The notes under the pieces were generated by a model that searched no databases, was not told where the DNA came from, and was given only the letters and a program-made list of their open reading frames with translations. Made by a program: the position numbers and the translations under genes. A stretch of 64,000 nt of DNA, from assembly GCA_010015805.1 (NCBI GenBank), contig ML978130.1, forward strand, positions 620,001-684,000, written 5' to 3'. Below, piece by piece: positions 53,934 through 64,000 of this stretch; within the stretch, counting starts at the first letter, position 1; every line of letters begins with the position of its first letter. The stretch is from Rhizodiscina lignyota. Lineage: Eukaryota > Ascomycota > Dothideomycetes > Aulographales > Rhizodiscinaceae.

Positions 53934-56900
53934 ATGTCATCTCCCTCCCATCGGAGGTCAACCGATAGCTTCCAATCGCCATTGGCCTCCCCGTCACCTC
54001 GAACCGAATATCCATTCCCAAACTATGACTGGTCTTCGAGAGGGGTGCCCTCGTCGAGATATCCGGCGCGGCGCGGGTCGAACGCGAGTACGGTCAGCTT
54101 CAGCTCTATTGGCGGATCACTGGATATCGCGGCAGACAGAAGAAGAAATACGGTAGTAGAAACGGGCCAGAACGGTCAGTTGTTGGCTATCAAGGCTTTG
54201 GGTCAAGCTGCAATTGGGACTAATGCTACTTCTCAGCAATATCTAATCTCCTTATACCACCGATATTACGAACTGGACTCTCTACAGCCGTTCACTCGAC
54301 CTCTCACAAACCCCCGACGTCCAAAGACATTCCTCCCGTTACTCTTACAAACATACCTCATATCGAATCTTCTGCCTTCCGAGAATACCTCTCCCAAGTC
54401 GGAGGTCTCTTTGATGCATTCCAAAGAGCAAAGTCGGACTCTGAAAGTGGGGGAGCGCAACTTTTCCGCCGAGACAGAGGCACAGCGAAGGACGATGAAT
54501 TCGCGGAAATAATTGAGCGCCGTGCTCGGAAAGACTCAACATCATCTGTATCTGGACCACGCCCCTCAACAGCTGGGTTATTATCACCTGTAGAGTCCCC
54601 AGGCGCAAGGCGACGATCAAGCGGTGGTATATCAAAACGAGGCCCTCCGGCACCCACACCACTATCTACAATCCCTTCCGTGTACTTCGAGGAGAGCTTT
54701 CGATTAGAAAATCCTAGGACGTTCGATATCGTCAGCGAACGCTCGGAGGTAGTGCAGCAACCGCGGCCTGCGACCGATGAATCGAAAGGCGCAAATGGGT
54801 CTGCAAATGGAGCTCCACCCGCGGCGAGGAAAGCGCTCGCAACGAATGCCATTCTCCAAGAGAAGCTGTCTTGGTACATGGATACCGTTGAGATACATCT
54901 CATATCCTCTATCTCGCAGGCCTCCTCGTCTTTCTTTGCGGCTCTTGGCTCTTTACGAGAGTTACAGGGGGAGGCTGCAGATTCTGTGGCGAAGATTCAG
55001 CGCCTGCGTGGGGATCTCGCGAGATTAGATGAGGAGATGGCAGCGGGTGGACTGGAGATTATTAATATGAAGCGGCGCAGAGACAATTTGCAGAGCCTAG
55101 GCGAGGCTACAGAACAGCTACAATGTGTCGTCTCCGGGGCTAATCACTGTGAAGAGCTAGTAGACTCTGGCGATTTTGACAAGGCCATCGAGCATATCGG
55201 GAGCGTTGAGAGGCTTGCATGTGGTTCACTAGAGATGAATCCAGCGCAGGATGTATCATGGCTTCTTCCCAATCCATCCCTCAGACTGGTGGACCTGCGG
55301 AGGCTGAACGCATTGGAGGGGCTGTCAAAAGGAATCGACCAATTACGTTTCCGAATTGGCAAAGGCTTTGAAGCGCGTCTTCTGGAGGTTCTGTTAGGCG
55401 ACATAAGACGACATGTCTCAAGCGTCCCTCCACGGGATACACTATCACGATGGGCAAACACTTCCAAACGGACTCGAGGCGCCCACACCCGTGGCAGCTC
55501 CGTTCTCCCTGCGTACATGATAACGAGTGAGAAACTGCGAGAGGATCTGGTTGGGGTTCTACAAGGCCTTGGTAGATCAAGATACTTGGCGCAAGCTAGC
55601 GCTGCATTTCGCGAGGCTGTGATCAGAGAGATGAAGAAGATAATCCAGCAGAATCTTCCAAGCTCCACAGATGACGACATAGAATCTGTCGCGTCAGCTT
55701 CTACAAGAGCAAGCAGTCGAAGAACCACACAACAGGAGAAATCATCTATTTTGTCACGTAATCTCCGAGCTCTTGACCCAGAGTCGGCCGAGGAGCTCTT
55801 TGCAAAGACCTATTGTGCGATTGGTGAAGCGATACGACGACTCGGCGTACAAGTTAAGGTGCTTCTGGATGTTACAAGTGGAATGAAACGATCCACGACC
55901 GACCCGCTCTCACCATTAAAAAGCCCCGGCATAGGCGCTGGGAAACAGTTACACGCGTCAACAAGCTCTGGAAACTTGCAAGAGGAATTGTCGCAAGCTC
56001 TTGATATGTCAAGCCTTCTAGGGCAGGCCGTGGATAAAGCTCAATCGGAAATGACGAAGGTCTTAAAAGTCCGAAACGAGCAGACGATCAGGTTGTCAAT
56101 ACCGGATTTCTTACGGTACTTCACGATCAACAGACTGTTCGCTGATGAATGTGAAGCCGTTTCCGGGCGATCAGGTGCTTCATTAAAGGGTGTTGTGAAT
56201 AACCAGATTCATGATTTCCTTCCATTGATGCGAGATTCGGAGAACCAGAAGCTAGCACAGGCTATGGAATCCGATAAATGGGAGACTGCAGACTTCAAAC
56301 CCGAAGAGAGTGCGATATTAGCTCGCATTCTTCAGTCAATGACTTCAGATCCACCAGACTGGCTGAAGTACACAGACGCTGCCATCGCGCTTGAACTCAA
56401 TGGGGCTTCCGACGCACAAACGAACGGTGCTCCTGTTGAGGAAGCAGCGAAGAGCAACGGCACCTCCAAGAAAGAGATGAGGCCAGCGTTTATTGAGGAA
56501 GAAAAGTTCATGCTCGTCGAGTCATCTGCCTTCGCGTTGAGAGGTGTAGAACGCTACGGGATTCTCATCGCAGGAATACCCAGCATGGTCTCTGAGGTCT
56601 CTACAGCTCTCCTCGATTACTTGAAGATATTCAACTCCCGAACCCAGCAACTCATCCTCGGCGCTGGAGCAACGAAGACCGCCGGCCTCTCCAATATTAA
56701 CACAAAACATCTCGCTCTCGCATCACAGTCCCTCAGCTTCTTCATTGCCCTGATACCATACCTCCGCGAATTCGTCCGCCGACGGCCATCAATCAGCAGC
56801 TCGTCACTAGCTGAGTACGATAGAGTCAGACGGCTCTTCCAAGATCATCAAGCCAGCATCCACGAGAAGCTCATCGACATCATGAGTACACGTGCGACTG

Positions 56901-57404
56901 TGCACATCAAGTCGATGGCCAAGATCGACTTTGACAGCGACACGGAGCGCCAGGTCAGCCCGCATATGGAGACGCTGACGAGAGAGACGACCTTGCTGCA
57001 TCGTGTCTTGGGCAAGTACCTGCCTGACATGACAGTACGAATGATCATGGGTCCGGTGTTTTCGAGCTATCGCGATCAATGGAGTAAGGCGTTCTCAGAT
57101 GTGGCTATTAAGTCGGATACTGGGAAAGCACGGTATGTCAAACCACTAAAATACTGGTTCATCAGGCACTGATTAGATTTGTAGCCTACTCCGTGACGCC
57201 GAACTACTGGATTCAAGGCTCGGCAAGATCGAAGGCGCCGGCGACATCGGAGCATATCTGATTGGCATCGTCAACTCCAAGGTCGTCATTTCTGTCAAAC
57301 CTGCTCCTAAAGCAGACACCGTCGATGTAAAATCCAGGAAAACCTCACCTGCAGCGGAGCAACAGCAACAAGCCAGTGGGAATGAGAAGAAAGAGGTGGG
57401 CTGA
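53934..57404 (+). CDS. VPS54: GARP complex subunit Vps54
   Basis: A tethering-complex subunit that captures endosome-derived vesicles at the trans-Golgi. Predicted exons are 53934-54174, 54237-57132 and 57185-57404 (introns 62 and 52 bp), giving 1118 aa. The N-terminus is Ser/Pro-rich and disordered (SSPSHRRSTDSFQSPLASPS). After intron 1 the frame reads AFREYLSQVGGLFDAFQRAK. The conserved N-terminal domain has LQEKLSWYMDTVEIHLISSI, LGEATEQLQCVVSGANHCEE and LVDSGDFDKAIEHIGSVERL. The C-terminal Vps54 domain has FMLVESSAFALRGVERYGIL, HLALASQSLSFFIALIPYLR and LHRVLGKYLPDMTVRMIMGP, and ends after RLGKIEGAGDIGAYLIGIVN with a Gln/Lys tail. Length and motif order fit orthologues, so the gene looks whole. 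Confidence 0.95.
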
Positions 57405-57677
57405 AAAAGGCGCTACCCGCTCTGTTTTCAACTAATGGATATATCAATGATTTCATTGTATCATACCTCGTGATTAGAAAGTCTGCATTGGCGCTTGGAT
57501 TGCATGGGATGGGAGTTTCTTAGCGCCGAGCACTCGGGTGGGAAGAACAGGTCGGCGTGAGCCTCGTACACATCTCGTAAGAATTGAACTCTTATTTCGG
57601 AGCATCCTTCCTATCTCTCTATTCTCATATCTTGTGATGGTCGAACATCATGCCTTGCGGAGGCTCTGCGCCCAAGT

Positions 57678-58061
57678 TCATGCTGACTGCACGCTATGGC
57701 CGATGGGTGAAATTTCGTAGTACTCCACCACGCGGTCCTTAACCCACAGCGGCTTCGTGACCTGTAGGTACGGCTCGTAGTACTTCTTCTTTAGTTGCAC
57801 CTGTCACTTTATCAGCTTCTTGTCTTCTTTATCTCATCAGCTGCCCGTTCGCAACAAGGTACTCACATTCTCGAACCACGCTCGGTCCTTATTCCAGTGC
57901 TCTATAAAGAAAAACTTCCCGGGATCCTCGTCATTTTGGTATACGTTGAGGAAGGCGCACTCGGGCTCTGCGAGGGCATTGCGGACGACTTCTTCGAAAG
58001 CAGGGAGGAATGTAGAGAGAGAGGATGGAGAGATCCAAATTGTGACTTGGACGGCTATCAT
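57678..58061 (-). CDS. Small ABM-domain (antibiotic biosynthesis monooxygenase-like) protein
   Basis: A 105-aa ferredoxin-like-fold protein of the dimeric alpha-beta barrel group. Predicted exons are 58061-57867 and 57800-57678 (66-bp intron GTGAGT to TGACAG). The first exon reads VTIWISPSSLSTFLPAFEEV, then PECAFLNVYQNDEDPGKFFF and IEHWNKDRAWFENV; the second continues QLKKKYYEPYLQVTKPLWV. The pattern of a beta strand, CxxxxVYQ-type strand and FFxxExWxD/K is the ABM signature. An ATG 24 nt further upstream is also in frame. Some relatives are cofactor-free oxygenases or decarboxylases of polyketide pathways, but no such pathway is visible nearby, so a general role is as likely. Confidence 0.8.
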
Positions 58062-58961
58062 TTTGGAAGAGGAGGGAATGCACAATGTGTAGGAGTGTAT
58101 TTTGAGGAACAGAGTTGTGCCTAAACACTTAGGGTAGCATTGGGTTCTTGCATCGCTGTCCCTATTTTATACCTACATAGGAGTTGACGTCGCCGCTCTT
58201 GCGGCCCATTAGTCACCCCTCTCGTGTCAACTGACGGGCGGACTACATGTAATACGAGCTTGGCAAGGCTATGAGTGCATTTTTCACAGTACGCTAACTC
58301 GTCATAGAAGTATTTTGTGTCTTGACTATCCAGGTATTGAGGGTGTGTATTTATAAGCCTGGAGCAATTGAACCAATCAAATCGACGTGTTCGCGGTCCA
58401 CTCTTGGGATCCACCTTTGAAATAAACTCTCCGCGACGCTCGGATTTTGAACGCTCTTGAGTTGGGAAAGAAAGAATCACTTGGAAATAAGCCGATCGAT
58501 GGAACGCTTGTGTGCAATTCCCAAGACCAGCCGCGGATATCCATGATAAATCCCGCAAGCTGGCGTATCAAAGGAAGCATATCGCGCTCTATTGCTATTG
58601 AAAAACTCGCCAACTAATGGGTATGGGCTTTATTTTTGGGTCTACTCTCTCTCTAACTACTGGTTGCAATAACCTTGTAGAGTTCAGCCAGTTTGAGTGA
58701 GCTTCGCTCAATCCTGGGTGTGCCGGACTCTATTGTTGTGCTCCTGTCGGAAGCGACGCAAACTCCAAGCGCAGCTAGCCTCACATAGGTGGCGTGAATA
58801 TTACTGGAGCCAAGAAGCCGTATGAATCCAGGATACCAACATGTTTCTAGTGAATTAGATATCGCCATGACGGCCAACACTGTGTCCTTGGAGCCCTGTC
58901 GATTACCTTCAGTGTGAATGCAAAGATCTTCCTCGACAGATACAGCTCAACACTTTCTTTC
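58062..58961. other. Intergenic, nothing recognised
   Basis: 900 bp between two minus-strand genes. A 145-codon minus frame at 58121-58558 has no motif or convincing start. Confidence 0.4.
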
Positions 58962-59971
58962 TCAATACCTCTCCGTCGGCATCTCTATCCTCATACTATC
59001 TCCAGCGACCTCTGATCGGGCCGCCGTCGCATGAACCTCCTGCGCTGGCGTCGGAGATTCTCGCACGGGCACCTGCCCCACGAACTTCTCTATCCCCGGA
59101 TTCACATTCGTATACGCCTCCTCACCGACTTTCCTTCCGCGTAGTCTTTGCCTATGCACAGCCCAAAGAAGCGCCGCTCCGATCGCACCTGTGACAACGG
59201 CAATCGCAATGCCAACGCCTATTCCCGCGCCGAAGCTGGGGCCTTTACTGCCGTTCGACGTGCGTATCGAGACATCCCCTGCTGCAGTCGGACAGCGCGT
59301 GGCATCAGGACTCGTAGAGCTGACTCTATTCGTGGAGGCCAACTTGGTCGTCGAAGCGGTAGGCTTGAACGTGCCGCCGGTGTACGTCTGGACGCCACCG
59401 AAAGGACCAGTAGCACCCCATGTGGTTGGCGTTGCGACCTTTCCGGTATGATTGTTGATGTTGAAGGCGCCGGAGTTGAAGGTCCCGACGTTGGTGCCGT
59501 TATTTTCGTCGACGACGAATTCGAGATGGCAGGGGTCTAGCCAAGTGTTGAGAACGGTGAGGAGCTCGTTGCCGTTTTGCTCGAGGTTGTTGAACGTCTG
59601 CGCTGTGACGTGGGGGAATAGTTAGTTCTATTACCTATGGTACCTCGAGATCCGAGCGAATGGCTGTTTTAAGAAAGGGTTGATGATGAATGGTAGGGCG
59701 AACCTAAATACATGCCGGGTGTGCCGCACCACACGTTGATATAGTTTTTGTCCCCAACATAGCTGTCACTCCACGATGAATTGAGCACATCTCCAACTTT
59801 GAAGAGCGGTATCCAATTCACCAGCGCGGGGAAGCCAAAGTAATTTTGATTCCACGTGTCGTTGAAGCCCGGGTTGAATGGTGCTTGTGCTGCCGCTATC
59901 TGAATGACCAAACAGCACAAAAAGAGCTGCGCAGAACACGATATTAATGGGAGATGACTGGGAGGCCGCAT
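58962..59971 (-). CDS. Signal-peptide, single-pass membrane protein of unknown function
   Basis: Predicted exons are 59971-59704 and 59602-58962 (101-bp intron with a weak GTTCGC donor and CACAG acceptor), giving 302 aa. The N-terminus SAQLFLCCLVIQIAAAQ is a signal peptide. The ectodomain contains NPGFNDTWNQNYFGFPALVN, WSDSYVGDKNYINVWCGTPG and, after the splice, TFNNLEQNGNELLTVLNTWL with DPCHLEFVVDENNG. A Ser/Thr stalk leads to a Gly/Ala-rich transmembrane helix (AGIGVGIAIAVVTGAIGAAL) and a basic tail (HRQRLRGRK). This layout is common in fungal surface proteins with Wsc-like topology, but no Wsc, CFEM or lectin motif is present. I do not recognise the family. An ATG 48 nt upstream is in frame. 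Confidence 0.72.
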
Positions 59972-60984
59972 TCTGAACAAAGTATTGAACGAAATATGAA
60001 CAAGAAGCTGAGAGAGCATCTGTAAATCACAGCCCTACCTCAACGGACATGTACTTGTTCACGGTGAAGAGACAGCGATCTGCACAAGTGAGCATCGACT
60101 TCGCTGTGTATGGAGGAACGGTGGCTTCGAGAAGGATCCGAGGACGAGATTCTCCAGAGCTGCCTTTGTTTCAGATCATACCATTGATCAGGTTGGCCGT
60201 TGCTCTCTGATGAAATGGCGCGTTCCTGAATCCTCATGAACGAACAAGCCAATTAAACTTGGTGCGCTCCACTTAATCCAGACTCTGATCCCCTATATTC
60301 CAAGTGGGCCGATCTTCGGGATTCTTGTTGACCTCCATTCGCTTAAGAGAGACCAGCTCTTTCGAACTGTAGCAGTGCCCTAGCGGTTTGATATGAACGA
60401 TGGTGAAGGATTTGTGGTGAATCGTGATGAGCTACTGCCGTCTCCGCGCGTGCATGACCGCTTGTATGGAATTAAGGGAGAGGACGCAAGTTATAGATAT
60501 GAAAGTTACGAGCGATGAGAGAGAGGAAAGGGTGTTTATATACGAGGAGAGTGATACATGTGAGCTGGGTAATAAGTTGAGCCAAGAAATTTCATCTTGA
60601 TGACCACTGCCGCGGGTGGGAGAAGAGCTGGATGGTGACAAAATGCTGGCCGTAGCTTTTCAGGGTACTGAACAACTAAGACGTATACCCTCTATTACCA
60701 ATAAATTATACAAATTTTTCAATGGTATGTCATTCTTGTACACACTCCAAAGAACGTAGAACTGTACTTTCAGGGTTAGTGCTGCTCTGTGACAGCTGAT
60801 TGCACAAAGACATCCCAGCTTGTCCGACAAAAACTATTTTGTCACTTTCGAAGCGAGTTTTCACGACCCCCGGCCAATGCGACAAGGCGAAACATTTCGT
60901 TGATCTGTATTGAAATGCCTGTGGTATTATGTCTAAATTGATGTTTCCAAACGCTATGCAAACGCCCAAAATGCTGTACATATT
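59972..60984. other. Intergenic, nothing firm
   Basis: 1.0 kb upstream of the signal/TM gene. A minus-strand TATATAAAC lies near 60534-60542, about 560 bp before that ATG; it could serve a transcript with a long or spliced leader. No coding signal. Confidence 0.35.
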
Positions 60985-61893
60985 TCATGTCTTTACAAAC
61001 TCCATTTCCCTCTCCAAGACAGGGCTTAAAATGCCGTCTCTTCTGACCTCTCCATCCCCGTACATCCAATACTGCACACCCAAAAAGCAATCGCACCCGG
61101 CCTGGAACAGGCCACACATCCTAAACGCCAATGGCACCGCGCTCCCAGAGCTCAGAAAGAAGTAGCTCAGCTTCGACGCGTCGCCGAGCAGCCACGTTAT
61201 TAATACGCTGATCCTGAAGCCCTTGCAGCTCCTTCTTCGGTGGTTCGCCATGATCTGCGGCAGCGGCAATACCGCCTCTATTGCGAGACCTAGATACCCC
61301 AGGACGTCTGTGTATACCGCGTACGTGCCGAGTACGAGCTGCAATACGAGCAGAGTCGCGGAGAATACGGCAATGAACTGCCAGTAGGGACGATGCGGCC
61401 GCCACTGCCAGAAGTCGTAAGGCCGCGGGAAAGGCTGGTATTCAGGCAGTATGCCTTCGAAGGGTTTGTGAGATATTGTCGCATTCGGCCGGTGGGTGAG
61501 AGCGACGTGGAGGAGGACGACTTGTACGATGATCATGAGAATGGCTTGGAGGAGAAGAGCGAGGTCGAAGCGCGCTCCGAACCAGTAGAAAATCCTGCCC
61601 CCTGGTTAGCAGATGCAGATACAGTGAATCGCATGAAAACTCACTTGAGTATGGATGCCGTGAGCATAATGAGCGGTATGTCGAGCGAAAAGCCGGCCGA
61701 CGAACGCGACTTGTGCATCGAGTTGATCTGGTCGCCATAGGAGAGTATGGGTGAAGCGACAATGCTAATTCCTCAGTCAGCTTTTGCATTTCCGATATAT
61801 CTGAAGCGAAACTCACAATAAGGGCGTCAAATGAGTGATCAGCCAATGTATTAACGCCATGGCGGAGGCGTAGTACTCTTCCCAGTTGTCCAT
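60985..61893 (-). CDS. PQ-loop repeat membrane protein (SLC66A2/PQLC1-like)
   Basis: A seven-helix-type membrane protein of the PQ-loop family; yeast and animal relatives sit in Golgi/endosomal membranes and affect lipid asymmetry or transport. Predicted exons are 61893-61817, 61764-61645 and 61594-60985 (introns 52 and 50 bp), giving 268 aa. The first repeat, assembled by splicing, reads MALIHWLITHLTPLFIVASP, ILSYGDQINSMHKSRSSAGF, SLDIPLIMLTASILKIFYWF. The second has LGLAIEAVLPLPQIMANHRR and RSCKGFRISVLITWLLGDAS, with the classical PQ pair. An in-frame ATG four codons upstream (MTFSMDN) is possible. The cytosolic tail is short (REMEFVKT). Confidence 0.9.
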
Positions 61894-62406
61894 GGAGAAA
61901 GTCATCTGTTCTCGCAGTTCAGGGGGGAACACCAGACGCGCCGCGATCTTCAAGCACGTGTCAGATCGACAAGCCACCCGTTGCGCTGCAATGCTTGGGA
62001 AAGACGAGGACAGCGTTATGTATTGCACTTGTACACAGGACTTTCAAAGGAGTGAGAATGTTGGAGACAAGTGCACAGAGGACGACGTCCATCTTTAGAG
62101 CGGCCGCCGTTGAGATTACTTTCCGCGTGCTACCGTGAGCGCGCTCTCCTCGTGCTGCGTGCATCCGCCGCACTCCGAATTGCAAGGCTGAAAGCGCGTC
62201 CGGGGTTAAACAAAAGAGCCGCAAAACCCTGGGGAAGTTTAATCTTTACTAGGATCGCAGATCTAATCTGATCTTGATAGTTCTCCGCATCTTTTTGCCA
62301 TATTCATCTCGTCGCCATATCTTCCACTCCTCCTTCTATTCTGCCTCTCTTTTAAGACCATGACTCTAATTTCTTCTCGTTTCCAATTTCACAAACCCAG
62401 GTAACA
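61894..62406. promoter_or_regulatory. Divergent promoter of the PQ-loop and AIG2-like genes
   Basis: 513 bp between two divergent genes. The right 120 bp are pyrimidine-rich on the plus strand, as is common just upstream of fungal start codons. No TATA box stands out. Confidence 0.45.
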
Positions 62407-63140
62407 ATGGCAGAACACACAGCATTCTTCTACGGTAGTCCAATCCCTCAATCTACCTACCCCATCTCCACACCACGATCTAATTTCCACCACAGGCACC
62501 CTCATGGCCCCGCAAGTCCTCTCTCGCGTCTGCCACGGCACCCACGCATCCACCCGCAATCCAGACATGGCTGTCCGCCCTGCAATCCTCCCCTCGTTCC
62601 GCCGTCACAAGGTCCTCGACGCTGACTACCCCGGCATTATTCCAACCTCCACTCCCTCATCCGTCCGCGGCACCGTCGTAACTGGTCTTACTGACGGCGA
62701 TATGTGGCGCCTGGACATCTTCGAGGGAGATGAGTACGAGCGGCGGCGCGTCAAGGCACGTATACTCACGACCGTGGGAGACGAGAGCGGGCAGGGCAAT
62801 GTCGAGGGTGAGGAGGTAGAGTGCGAGACGTACGTATGGATTGCGGGGGAAGACAGGCTGGAGGATGGGGAGTGGGACTTTGCGGAGTTTGCGAGGGAGA
62901 AGATGGGACGGTGGGTCGGGGTCGAGGGGGAGGGCGAGTACAAGGGTAGGGAATCTTATCGACGTTCGTGGATTTGATGGATGGGAGAGCATATGCTAAC
63001 TTGGTTGCGCAGAGGTTGATGAGGCAGTGAGGGAGGCGGGAAAGGATCCGACAGGAGGAAGAGGCTTCAATGGGCACATTGGACAGGCCGTGGAGGCGAG
63101 TAGAGGCCAGGTCAGTGAAGCGCTCACGAGCGCGGTATGA
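62407..63140 (+). CDS. AIG2-like / gamma-glutamylcyclotransferase-fold protein
   Basis: A small cytosolic protein of the GGCT-like fold. Family members include gamma-glutamylcyclotransferases and gamma-glutamylamine cyclotransferases, but plain AIG2-like proteins have no proven substrate. Predicted exons are 62407-62434, 62496-62945 and 63013-63140 (introns 61 and 67 bp), giving 201 aa. The 28-nt first exon joins to give FFYGTLMAPQVL, the YGTL substrate-loop signature. Then DYPGIIPTSTPSSVRGTVVT, DMWRLDIFEGDEYERRRVKA (with the conserved acidic residue in FEGDEY) and CETYVWIAG follow. The C-terminal extension (EVDEAVREAGKDPTGGRG) is rich in small residues. All hallmarks are intact, so it is likely functional. 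Confidence 0.88.
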
Positions 63141-63527
63141 GTGCGCTTCAGGGTAGATGGAAGAGTATTAGAAATCGCAAGAACCGCTCGGAGTTGATGA
63201 CCAGGAATAAGAGATATACAGAAGAGGAAAGGTTTCATGTTTTCGGAGGTATCGTTGATTTCTGCATAGATCGCTCACAGCCTCGTGCCCATCCCATCTA
63301 GACGTATAGAAGATCACGTACAGCAGGGAGAAAGAGAATGTCATCGAACATGATGATCAGAAGAAAGACCGTGGCAGAAAGTATCTACGAACTTCAGCAG
63401 CAAAACAGCATCTCCATAGCCATGGAGATATCGTCAAAGCAAATGCCTCCGCTATGCATGAATGTCAAAACATCCAGAAACGCCATCGCAATAGATGAGT
63501 CCGGTAGTGAAAAGGGAACAGAAATGA
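63141..63527. other. Intergenic between convergent genes
   Basis: 387 bp between the AIG2-like gene and the 3' end of the right-edge gene. Plus-strand frames here overlap the next gene antisense and have no motif. Confidence 0.4.
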
Positions 63528-64000
63528 TCATGATTCCGACTCCTTCCTCTCCCTCATGCTTTGCTTCGAAGGAGAAAACCCTGTCAGTTTGTTTAAGAAT
63601 GGGAAACTCATGGTGTAGCCGTTGGGAACGCCCCCGGAAGAACCGTCGTCGACGTTCTGAAGGGCTTCGACCGACTCTTCCGTTTCCTGCGTTTCTGGAA
63701 TCTCTGCGTCCTCATCTCTAGATCGCTTCCTTGGTGTAGCTGATCGGCGAGGCGTGCGCCCGGTTTTGCGACGCCCCTCCGCTTCAGAGTCAAGTAATAT
63801 CTCGTTCGCTCCATCAGTTGGAAGTAAACTAACCTCTTCCTCCGGCTGGGATTCCACGACGATGACATCGCGCGCCTCAGGGCTAGCTTTCGTATCTTCC
63901 ACCACATCGGCGGACTTCCTCTCAGCCTTAGACACAATAGGTAGAGCATCTTGCAATGCTGCAGGCGATCGCGGCGGCTCTGCTTGCTCCGCCGGCTTAG
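63528..64000 (-). CDS. C-terminal part of an unknown charged protein (N-terminus beyond right edge)
   Basis: The minus-strand frame is open from the window edge to a stop at 63528-63530, giving about 157 codons. The sequence is hydrophilic and low in complexity: KPAEQAEPPRSPAALQDALP, then SKAERKSADVVEDTKASPEA, a basic patch RRKTGRTPRRSATPRKRSRD that looks like a nuclear localisation signal, an acidic stretch EIPETQETEESVEALQNVDD and the end FLNKLTGFSPSKQSMRERK. SP/TP sites suggest phosphorylation. It reads as the disordered tail of a nuclear protein. I do not recognise the family, and introns further upstream cannot be judged. Confidence 0.6.
   Translation of the reverse strand, partial: KPAEQAEPPRSPAALQDALPIVSKAERKSADVVEDTKASPEARDVIVVESQPEEEVSLLPTDGANEILLDSEAEGRRKTGRTPRRSATPRKRSRDEDAEIPETQETEESVEALQNVDDGSSGGVPNGYTMSFPFLNKLTGFSPSKQSMRERKESES

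Noticed and set aside
63338-63721. 127-codon plus-strand frame at the right edge
   Set aside because: Its second half is antisense to the better supported minus-strand coding tail, and it has no motif.

Overview
The window is nuclear DNA of a filamentous ascomycete (Pezizomycotina). The evidence is gene content (HET-domain protein, DUF3433 membrane protein, AA11 lytic polysaccharide monooxygenase, class-type P450, ascomycete multicopper oxidase) and gene structure: many short GT-AG introns, mostly 43-100 bp, often with CTNAC/CTAAT-like branch sequences. The class (for example Dothideomycetes or Eurotiomycetes) cannot be settled by eye. I placed splice sites by hand from reading frame, GT-AG borders and recall of family motifs, so exon borders are predictions.

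Layout. 0-8 kb: the N-terminal part of a secreted laccase-like oxidase running off the left edge, a secreted HNH nuclease, an F-box-like protein, and an unrecognised decayed-looking locus. 8-19.5 kb: mostly housekeeping genes: an ARO8-type aminotransferase with an upstream ORF, the APC/C subunit Cdc16 divergent from the splicing factor Yju2, a GNAT acetyltransferase, a MAT2B/RmlD-like reductase with a 20-nt exon, and a cytochrome P450. 19.5-45 kb: an accessory, secretion- and catabolism-rich stretch: AA11 LPMO, HET protein, GH78 alpha-L-rhamnosidase, DUF3433 membrane protein, two short-chain dehydrogenases, a GH106-type alpha-L-rhamnosidase, a salicylate-hydroxylase-like FAD monooxygenase, and a Cys-rich single-pass membrane protein whose frame is broken at a G-run. 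45-64 kb: MCM5, an SH3-plus-kinase protein, a PHO89-type phosphate symporter, VPS54, a small ABM-domain protein, a signal/TM protein of unknown function, a PQ-loop membrane protein, an AIG2-like protein and the C-terminal part of an unknown acidic protein leaving the right edge.

How genes may work together. The most suggestive grouping is 27-44 kb, where two rhamnosidases of unrelated families lie with two SDRs and an aromatic-ring-type FAD monooxygenase; this would fit use of rhamnosylated plant phenolics or rhamnose-rich polysaccharide. It is inference from neighbourhood only. No polyketide synthase, NRPS, terpene synthase, transposon, virus-like element, CRISPR array, rRNA or tRNA could be supported. 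The strongest sequence-level oddities are the 22-codon upstream ORF of the aminotransferase, the G-run frameshift in the Cys-rich membrane protein, the micro-exons and the 328-bp intron of the GH106 gene, and the SH3-kinase architecture.
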